This document shows, piece by piece, positions 1 through 5,201 of a DNA stretch of 5,201 nucleotides. The notes below the pieces were generated by a model. It made no database searches. It saw only the letters and a program-made list of their open reading frames with translations, and had not been told where the DNA came from. A program made the position numbers and the translations under genes. This DNA comes from Prevotellaceae bacterium (GTDB lineage Bacteria > Bacteroidota > Bacteroidia > Bacteroidales > UBA932): assembly GCA_031264645.1 (NCBI GenBank), contig JAISDR010000273.1:1-5201 (forward strand), given 5' to 3'. Position 1 is the stretch's first letter; each line of letters opens with the position of its first letter.

Positions 1-2735
1 GCTCCCGCGCCCCATTCCGAAAGGCGAATCATCCACTTGTATGCGCTGACCTGATACGGTCGCAGTTCCGCCTGCAGCAGCGGGGGAACGGGAGCGTCCG
101 TCAGCTCTACAGTCTGCAGACGCTTGCGAAAATTGAGCCATGCCCTGTCCGCTTTGAAGTTTTCGAACTCGTCGAAGGTATCCATCATCGCGGCAGAGGC
201 AAAACGGTTGATAGCAACAGCGTCTTTCGATTCGGGCGTATATGCGGCAAGTTCGGAGAGGCGGCGTCGAAGCTGGTCGCCGAGCGCAAGAAATTCGCCC
301 TTGCTCAGTTCCACAAAGCGTCCCCTGCTGTTACGCACCATCTCGAGCAGAGCGCCTATTGTCAGTACCGTATCTTCGTCAATTTTCAATTCGCCTTCAA
401 GCTCAAACCAGTTGGCATTGCTTTTCAGCCTGAAGCTGAAGTCGCCGTCTGTGATTTTTTTGCGTATCTTTAAACGCTCGCCTTCGGGCCACTCCACTAC
501 AGCAATATCCCTGTGACGGTCGAGGACGTCAAGCAGTTCGAGCGAATCAAGAGGATTGTCGAAAACCATCAAGCCGTCGTCGGAAGTCCGGATATCTTCT
601 ATGGACTGTATATCGTTATATATCCGCTCGCCGTAGGCGTTTTCGTCGTCGAGATTGCGGATTACCCTCAGCCGTTCTCCATTTTCGGTTGCGATAAGCG
701 CTTTTCCTCCGCGTCCCGGCTTGCAGTACGGAGGATGCGAACCGAAAGGCTTGACAAACAGTTCGGCTTTGAAACCCTCGCCCATGGGCAGGAGCTGTAC
801 GCGGATACGCGAATCGGTCTCGACCTGCCGCAGTTGCGCGTCATCCTCGCCTCCAAGCGCAAAGTCGGAATGTACCTGCACATACATGCTGAAATGCTTC
901 AGCAGCTGTATCAGTTTTTCGTATCCCCGTTCGGGTATGGGTCTGCTTTTCAGCACCGCCCTGATGATATCGCAGTGGAACTGGGTGAGGCGGTATATTT
1001 TGTAGCGGGTATTGGTCTCCTTCATGACAGAGATTCCTTCGCGCGGCTTTTTTATGTCGCAGTCCATTATATAGTCGTTGTTCGCCGATTTCACGACGCT
1101 TATCACCGGCTGCGCGGCAACAAGTTCGACAGTGATATTGCTGTCCCTGAGATACACGCGCGGATGTCCGATCATTTCGAAGATTGCATCGCCTGAGAGC
1201 GTGGACGCATACTGTGTGTCGAAGGATGCAATACGCTTGTCCTGTTCGGTCATGCTGTCGATTTTTGTGTCGCCAAAGTTTTTCAGCGCGATATTTCTTC
1301 CGGCGCTCCATATTCCTGCCGCATTGCGCGTCTGGAGTATTGGCGTCGCGCCGGCATAATCGGGGAAAAAACGGTATCCCACACGTGTTTTGCCATTGTC
1401 CGCTTCCTTTTGGATAACCATCCGTACCGCCTCAAGCGTAAACCATGAATTGAGCTGCTTTTCCCATTCATCCGGATGCGTAACACGCGAAAGCGCCGGC
1501 ATGTGGTTTACATGCGCCGATATGTCCTTGAGCAGCTGCCTGTATTCGGGAGAAGGAAACCAGCGCGACAGCAGGTAAGCCGCTTCGTATGCAACGACAT
1601 AATATCCGTTTTCGAATGCTTTTTTCAGATTATCTTTCAGGTAGTGGCTTATATAGTACGACGTTTCCTGTTCTTCATCAAGCGACGCTCCCGTAAATCC
1701 GAGCGCAACAATTTTCCACAGCATTGCTCCCGCCGCTTTATCGCGAGGCTCTTTCAGATACCCGACCAGCTTTTCCGATCTTTCATCATCCTTAATGCAA
1801 CATTCGCATGCATAGCTGAAATACGTGTACGAATCGGAAGGCATGTTCCCTTTCTCGTTCGTTATTTTCCTGAATACATTGACGTAATAATCCTGTCCTT
1901 TCGACATGCATGCAGCCAGATAGAAGAGAGTGATTTCGGGCAGCAGAGGCATGTATCTGTTCTTGACTTTACGCCGCTGTTTTTTCAATCCCTGTTCGAA
2001 CAGCGACAGGGCGCTGTCCGTCTCCCTGTTTATAAAAGCGAAAATAGCTTCTACAAAGTAGTTGAGCGCTTCGTCCTGAAAGAAAGCTGCATATTTTCGC
2101 GCCTGTTCGAAATCGCCCCGTATTATCGCAACCTGCGTCTGCAAATGGCTAAGGGAAGTGTTACCCTGTATTTTATCGTCCATCTGCCGCAACTGTTCGA
2201 AAGATTTCATTTCGCTGATCGTCTCGGACAAAACGCCGGTATAAATCAGAAACAGGATATCATCGGAAAGTCGGGGAATGTATGCCTCATAAGCCGGCTG
2301 TAAAAAAATGGGCGACAGGAAATTGTTCCCTGCTCCATAAACGTGCGAAAAGATTTCTTTTTCGGCAGCTTCCAGTTTGTTGGGATAAAAACAAAGGGCG
2401 TTCAGATAATTAAGCAGCCATTCGGTACGGGCTTGGGAATAGAAAAAACCGCTCTCCCCTCTATGGTAAATCTTCACATTTCTATCGCAAATCACCGGAA
2501 ACAGCCATACTGTCATGGAAATATTCGTGATATATTTGCGATTATAGTCATGGGTGATTAGTCCGGTAGTATTTTCATTCTGAAGAATTGTTCTTATTTT
2601 GCTTTGCTTGACGTCCGGCAAGCGTTTGGCAATCTCGTCCTGATTCAAGGGTACAGTAGTTAATGCAAGCAAGTTAACGATTCTGCGAGAATCTTCGTCA
2701 ATCGTACGGTATCTGGTTATTAGCTCGTTTATCAT
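1..2735 (-). CDS. Large SNF2-family DEAD/DEAH-box helicase/ATPase, N-terminal 911 residues (3' end outside window)
   Basis: The minus strand is open from the ATG at 2735-2733 to the window edge: 911 codons, no stop. Proteins of this class are ATP-driven DNA translocases that remodel nucleic-acid-protein complexes in the cytoplasm. Residues about 10-75 look like a winged helix-turn-helix (NQDEIAKRLPDVKQSKIRTI). Residues about 150-420 are helical and TPR-like, for example DFEQARKY at 208 and ALSLFEQGL at 242. Residues about 450-640 carry GRNIALKNF (479-487), GHPRVYL (523-529) and HSDFALGG (622-629), and WFELEG lies at 776-781. These resemble the region preceding the ATPase in large bacterial SNF2 proteins, including the SNF2-associated domain. 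LRPYQ at 891-895, followed by WMIRLSEWGAG, is the usual entry to the SNF2 core, so Walker A (DDMGLGKT type) should lie just beyond position 1. Related proteins suggest a full length of roughly 1,300-1,400 residues. The start is the first ATG in frame. An ATG at 2742 is in another frame, and there is no clear Shine-Dalgarno sequence. The family call is firm; the cellular role and substrate are unknown. Confidence 0.9.
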   Translation of the reverse strand, partial: MINELITRYRTIDEDSRRIVNLLALTTVPLNQDEIAKRLPDVKQSKIRTILQNENTTGLITHDYNRKYITNISMTVWLFPVICDRNVKIYHRGESGFFYSQARTEWLLNYLNALCFYPNKLEAAEKEIFSHVYGAGNNFLSPIFLQPAYEAYIPRLSDDILFLIYTGVLSETISEMKSFEQLRQMDDKIQGNTSLSHLQTQVAIIRGDFEQARKYAAFFQDEALNYFVEAIFAFINRETDSALSLFEQGLKKQRRKVKNRYMPLLPEITLFYLAACMSKGQDYYVNVFRKITNEKGNMPSDSYTYFSYACECCIKDDERSEKLVGYLKEPRDKAAGAMLWKIVALGFTGASLDEEQETSYYISHYLKDNLKKAFENGYYVVAYEAAYLLSRWFPSPEYRQLLKDISAHVNHMPALSRVTHPDEWEKQLNSWFTLEAVRMVIQKEADNGKTRVGYRFFPDYAGATPILQTRNAAGIWSAGRNIALKNFGDTKIDSMTEQDKRIASFDTQYASTLSGDAIFEMIGHPRVYLRDSNITVELVAAQPVISVVKSANNDYIMDCDIKKPREGISVMKETNTRYKIYRLTQFHCDIIRAVLKSRPIPERGYEKLIQLLKHFSMYVQVHSDFALGGEDDAQLRQVETDSRIRVQLLPMGEGFKAELFVKPFGSHPPYCKPGRGGKALIATENGERLRVIRNLDDENAYGERIYNDIQSIEDIRTSDDGLMVFDNPLDSLELLDVLDRHRDIAVVEWPEGERLKIRKKITDGDFSFRLKSNANWFELEGELKIDEDTVLTIGALLEMVRNSRGRFVELSKGEFLALGDQLRRRLSELAAYTPESKDAVAINRFASAAMMDTFDEFENFKADRAWLNFRKRLQTVELTDAPVPPLLQAELRPYQVSAYKWMIRLSEWGAG

Positions 2736-2762
2736 AAATCATTTTCAATTTAAAAACCGGCG

Positions 2763-2770
2763 CAAAGATA
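2763..2770 (-). promoter_or_regulatory. Putative Bacteroides-type -7 promoter box for the helicase gene
   Basis: Read on the minus strand this is TATCTTTG, an exact match to the Bacteroidota -7 consensus TAnnTTTG. It ends 27 bases before the helicase ATG, which predicts a short leader of about 20 nt. No clean TTTG -33 element is seen at the usual spacing of about 19-21 bp; the expected place holds GTTAT-like sequence. The call rests on the -7 box and its position. Confidence 0.55.
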
Positions 2771-2795
2771 TAAAACAAATTATAAATTATAACGC

Positions 2796-2817
2796 CAGAC
2801 TGAAGATACGAGGTCTG
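2796..2817. repeat. Short inverted repeat between the divergent promoters
   Basis: CAGAC at 2796-2800 is the reverse complement of GTCTG at 2813-2817, with a 12-bp centre. The dyad lies between the two -7 boxes, upstream of both, where an operator could sit. It is followed on the plus strand by five T residues, but the 5-bp stem is too weak for a convincing terminator. A chance match of this length is quite possible. Confidence 0.2.
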
Positions 2818-2833
2818 TTTTTGGAAAAATATA

Positions 2834-2841
2834 TATCTTTA
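2834..2841 (+). promoter_or_regulatory. Putative Bacteroides-type -7 promoter box for the GH95 gene
   Basis: The plus strand reads TATCTTTA, one base off the TAnnTTTG consensus. The surrounding 13 bases (2832-2844) match the helicase-side box region at 12 of 13 positions. A TTG at 2821-2823 is too close to act as a -33 element, and none is evident at standard spacing. If used, transcription would start near 2848 and give a leader of about 115 nt before the hydrolase. That is unusually long and would include the small ORF at 2869-2961. Confidence 0.4.
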
Positions 2842-2868
2842 CGCATTGAAATTAGAGAACATGACGGG

Positions 2869-2961
2869 ATGAAAAGGAAAAATAAGACATCGAAATCTCT
2901 TGGTAAAGAAGTTTTTATAATTCTAAAGATTGAAAATACTAATACAAAAAATATAAGATAA
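2869..2961 (+). CDS. Possible 30-residue leader ORF upstream of the GH95 gene
   Basis: An ATG at 2869 opens a 30-codon frame that starts MKRKNKTSK and closes with TAA at 2959-2961, three bases before the hydrolase ATG and in the same frame. The predicted peptide is strongly basic at its N-terminus, with a short hydrophobic stretch (VFIIL) and an Asn/Thr/Lys-rich tail. It resembles no family I recognise and has only a weak purine-rich stretch (TTAGAGAA) upstream. AT-rich DNA readily gives Lys/Asn-rich frames of this kind, so it may be chance. If translated, it could couple to or modulate hydrolase translation. Confidence 0.2.
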   Translation: MKRKNKTSKSLGKEVFIILKIENTNTKNIR

Positions 2962-2964
2962 GTA

Positions 2965-3024
2965 ATGAAAAAGATTTTATTTAAATTATTAGCTCTATGC
3001 ATTGGCATAGCATTTTATTCCTGT
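2965..3024 (+). other. Lipoprotein (type II) signal peptide of the GH95 enzyme
   Basis: Residues 1-20 have a basic start (MKK), a hydrophobic core ([10 protein letters not shown]) and end at YSC, with Cys20 (codon 3022-3024) as the predicted lipidation site. Bacteroidota lipoboxes are often relaxed in this way. The residues after the cysteine (TRENSV) are not the clearly acidic surface-export signal described in Bacteroides and Capnocytophaga, so a periplasmic-facing location is as likely as the cell surface. Confidence 0.8.
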
Positions 3025-5201
3025 ACTCGGGAAAATTCTGTAACTGTAAATCAGGTGCGGATGAATTGGCGCTATGATACGCCCGCCGTCAAATACTGGG
3101 AAAGTCTGCCTGTCGGGACGGGACGTTTCGGCGCAATGATACCCGGTTCGGTAGATAAGGAAGTTATCGCTTTCAACGATGAAACTCTCTGGACAGGCGG
3201 TCCCTACAATCCAAACAATCCACAGGGACCGGAGATTTTGAAGAAGGTACGCAAAGCCGCCTTTGAGCACAACTGGGTCGAAGCGGATAAAGAAGCGTGG
3301 AAACTCGCAAGCAGTCCTCAATCCGTGCAGTATTACCAGCCGATGGGACGGCTTAACATCCATGTCGAAGGTCATACGCTCGACAAGGTTGCCGGATATA
3401 GCCGCAGCCTGAGCATGGACAGCGCTCTGATGGATGTACACTACCGGCTTGACGGAGTAAACTATTCGCGAAGAGTGTTTGCAAGCTATCCCGATCAGGT
3501 GATTGTTCTGCGTTTCACTGCCGACAAAAAGGGTAAAATCAATCTTGAGAATTATTTCACAAGCCTTCAGCCGAGCGCCGTAACACGTGTCGAGAACAAC
3601 GAAATCATCATGGAAGGAACTACCATTTCGGAAAAGCCCGGAGAAGAAATACTCCCTCCGCAGATTAAATGGCAGTCGCGACTTAAAGTCATTACCGAAG
3701 GCGGCTCGCTGTCGGCAGAAGGCGACAGGCTCTTCGTGGACGGCGCCGACGCTGTAACGATGATTTTAGCGGGAGCAACTAACTGGGTCGCATGGAACGA
3801 TGTGTCGGCGGACGAGAAAAAGCGTTGCAGCGATTACGTGTCCGGCGCTTCGAAACTGTCTTATCCCGAACTGATACAGCGACATCTGGATGATTATTGT
3901 CCGCTTTTCGCCGCTTGCCGAATCAATCTTGGCGCAGAACCTCATCCGGAATATACTACCACTCAGACAATGGACGCAATCCGCAAAGGCTTGATTGACC
4001 CTGCATACGAAGCCCGTTATTTCCAGTATGGACGCTATCTGATGCTGGCAGGCTCGCGGGAAAAGACCCTTGCATTCAACAATCATAATATGTGGCTCAA
4101 CGATCTGGACGGACGCTGGCGCGGACGCTGGACGCTCAATATCAACATTCAGGAATGTTTCTGGCCCGTAGAGAACACCAATTTGCCGCGCGTCAATGAA
4201 TCGCTTCTGCTCTTTGTCGAAAATCTGGCGCAGGCAGGACAGCGAACGGCAAAAGAACTGTTCGGATGCCGCGGATGGTGTGCGCATCACGGTACTGACG
4301 TCTGGTTTAATACCGCTCCCACCGACGGCAATCCAAGGCATGCTACTTATCCCATGTCGGGACTTTGGCTGATGCAGCAACTCTATGAACATTATCTTTA
4401 TAATCTTGACGCCGAATACTTGAAACGAATCTATCCGCTGATGAAAGGCGCGGCGGAATTTTGTCTTGACTTTCTGGTCGAAGAACCGGAATCGGGTTAT
4501 CTGGTAACTTGTCCGGCTTCCTCGCCCGAAAACACGTTTATAGACGATGAGGGCAATCGCGCTGCTATTTCTTTCGGTTCGTCGGGCGACATGCAGATAA
4601 TTCGCAACCTTTTGCGCAATTATATCGAAGCATCCAAAACGCTGAATACCGACGCCGAACTGAACTGTCAAGCCGCCGATGCTCTCAAACGCCTTCCTCC
4701 GCACAAGATCGGCAGTTTCGGACAATTGCAGGAATGGTTTTTCGATTTCAAGGAAACCGAGGTAGGACATCGCCATATATCGCATCTGTTTGCCGCTTAC
4801 CCCGACGACGATATTACCTTACGTAAAACTCCCGAATTAGCCGAGGCGGTGAAGCTTGTTCTGAAACGGCGCGGCGATATTAACATGGGATGGTCGGGCG
4901 CATGGAAAATCAACCAGCATGCCCGTCTTGAAGAGCCTGCCGAAGCATACAGTATTTTACACAAAATGCTGACCGAAATCAGTATCCATCCGAGCAGAGA
5001 GGATAGCCAGATTACTCCGTCATTCGAGGGTAACCAGGCTATTCAGGGTATTACTGCCGGTATAGCCGAGATGCTGCTGCAAAGCCACAGCGGAGAACTG
5101 TCTCTGCTTCCCGCGCTCCCCAAAGAGTGGAAAAACGGAGCGGTAGAAGGATTGCGGGCGCGAGGCGGCTTCGACCTCAGTATGGAATGGAACAACAACG
5201 T
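2965..5201 (+). CDS. Glycoside hydrolase family 95 lipoprotein (alpha-L-fucosidase/alpha-L-galactosidase family), 745 residues, 3' end outside window
   Basis: The frame is open from ATG 2965 to the window edge. GH95 enzymes are inverting exo-hydrolases that remove terminal alpha-L-fucose, or in some members alpha-L-galactose, from glycans. The N-terminal beta domain starts near residue 33, with [15 protein letters not shown] (44-58), [10 protein letters not shown] (71-80) and YYQPMGRL (123-130). The (alpha/alpha)6 barrel carries NIN at 392-394 (water-positioning Asn pair), [11 protein letters not shown] (437-447), SPEN at 520-523 with Glu522 as the predicted general acid, HRHISHLF (602-609) and GWSGAWK (642-648). 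[10 protein letters not shown] (686-695) lies where typical members read FQIDGNFG. The C-terminal beta domain includes LLPALP (714-719) and LRARGGF. Family members are about 750-830 residues, so little is missing. An in-frame TAA at 2959-2961 rules out a more upstream start. The signal peptide places the enzyme at the envelope. Exact substrate is uncertain because of the variant motifs. No susC/susD-type gene is visible in the window. Confidence 0.93.
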   Translation, partial: MKKILFKLLALCIGIAFYSCTRENSVTVNQVRMNWRYDTPAVKYWESLPVGTGRFGAMIPGSVDKEVIAFNDETLWTGGPYNPNNPQGPEILKKVRKAAFEHNWVEADKEAWKLASSPQSVQYYQPMGRLNIHVEGHTLDKVAGYSRSLSMDSALMDVHYRLDGVNYSRRVFASYPDQVIVLRFTADKKGKINLENYFTSLQPSAVTRVENNEIIMEGTTISEKPGEEILPPQIKWQSRLKVITEGGSLSAEGDRLFVDGADAVTMILAGATNWVAWNDVSADEKKRCSDYVSGASKLSYPELIQRHLDDYCPLFAACRINLGAEPHPEYTTTQTMDAIRKGLIDPAYEARYFQYGRYLMLAGSREKTLAFNNHNMWLNDLDGRWRGRWTLNINIQECFWPVENTNLPRVNESLLLFVENLAQAGQRTAKELFGCRGWCAHHGTDVWFNTAPTDGNPRHATYPMSGLWLMQQLYEHYLYNLDAEYLKRIYPLMKGAAEFCLDFLVEEPESGYLVTCPASSPENTFIDDEGNRAAISFGSSGDMQIIRNLLRNYIEASKTLNTDAELNCQAADALKRLPPHKIGSFGQLQEWFFDFKETEVGHRHISHLFAAYPDDDITLRKTPELAEAVKLVLKRRGDINMGWSGAWKINQHARLEEPAEAYSILHKMLTEISIHPSREDSQITPSFEGNQAIQGITAGIAEMLLQSHSGELSLLPALPKEWKNGAVEGLRARGGFDLSMEWNNN

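Larger units (their letters stand above)
2736..2964. other. AT-rich divergent intergenic region
   Basis: This 229-bp spacer separates two genes whose start codons face away from each other, so it must hold both promoters. It is much richer in A and T than either coding region. It contains two outward-facing promoter-like boxes, a short dyad between them and a possible 30-codon ORF next to the hydrolase. No tRNA, riboswitch fold or strong intrinsic terminator is apparent. Confidence 0.85.

Noticed and set aside
513..1196. 227-codon open frame on the plus strand, and a 130-codon one at 124-516
   Set aside because: Both lie antisense to the continuous helicase reading frame, which carries recognisable motifs (WFELEG, HSDFALGG, GHPRVYL). 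Their products resemble no family and have shadow-like composition.
1476..2303. 275-codon open frame on the plus strand
   Set aside because: It lies antisense to the helical TPR-like part of the helicase. Its Phe/Arg/Ile-rich product has no family features and is explained by the codon composition of the opposite strand.
2796..2825. Intrinsic terminator (dyad followed by a T run)
   Set aside because: The stem is only 5 bp with a 12-base loop. It lies between divergent promoters where no transcript needs to end.
2787..3008. 73-codon minus-strand frame with a hydrophobic, membrane-like N-terminal half
   Set aside because: It overlaps the spacer and the hydrolase signal-peptide codons. The apparent membrane segment ([13 protein letters not shown]) comes from reading A-rich plus-strand DNA backwards, and it would place a gene across both putative promoters.
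3766..4785. 339-codon open frame on the minus strand
   Set aside because: It lies wholly inside the GH95 gene on the other strand, over its catalytic barrel motifs (NIN, SPEN, HRHISH). It is a shadow despite its length.
1..5201. CRISPR array, insertion sequence, tRNA or rRNA
   Set aside because: No spaced direct repeats, transposase motifs, terminal inverted repeats or cloverleaf-like sequences were seen. The window is almost fully occupied by two protein-coding genes.

Overview
The window most likely comes from a member of the Bacteroidota, probably order Bacteroidales. Three things point there: a very AT-rich spacer carrying Bacteroides-type -7 promoter boxes (TAnnTTTG class) in place of sigma70 boxes, start codons without a clear Shine-Dalgarno sequence, and a lipoprotein glycoside hydrolase of a type common in polysaccharide-degrading Bacteroidota. 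The species cannot be told from this sequence.

Layout: two large genes are transcribed divergently from a 229-bp spacer, and both run off the window. Positions 2735 down to 1 (minus strand) hold the first 911 residues of a large SNF2-family helicase/ATPase. The window ends about where the ATPase core begins, so the Walker A motif is not visible. Positions 2965 to 5201 (plus strand) hold the first 745 residues of a family GH95 glycoside hydrolase (alpha-L-fucosidase/alpha-L-galactosidase family) with a lipoprotein signal peptide. Perhaps the last few dozen residues are missing. Because neither gene has a stop codon in the window, a search for closed ORFs misses both and reports only their antisense shadows.

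The spacer (2736-2964) holds two outward-facing copies of a 13-nt promoter-like sequence (TATATCTTTRCGC), a short imperfect dyad between them, and a possible 30-codon leader ORF that ends three bases before the hydrolase start.

No functional link between the two genes is visible. The hydrolase fits glycan foraging at the cell envelope, while the helicase fits cytoplasmic nucleic-acid remodelling. Nothing here amounts to a convincing new multi-gene system. The points most worth following are the non-canonical active-site signature of the GH95 enzyme and the long, modular N-terminal region of the helicase.
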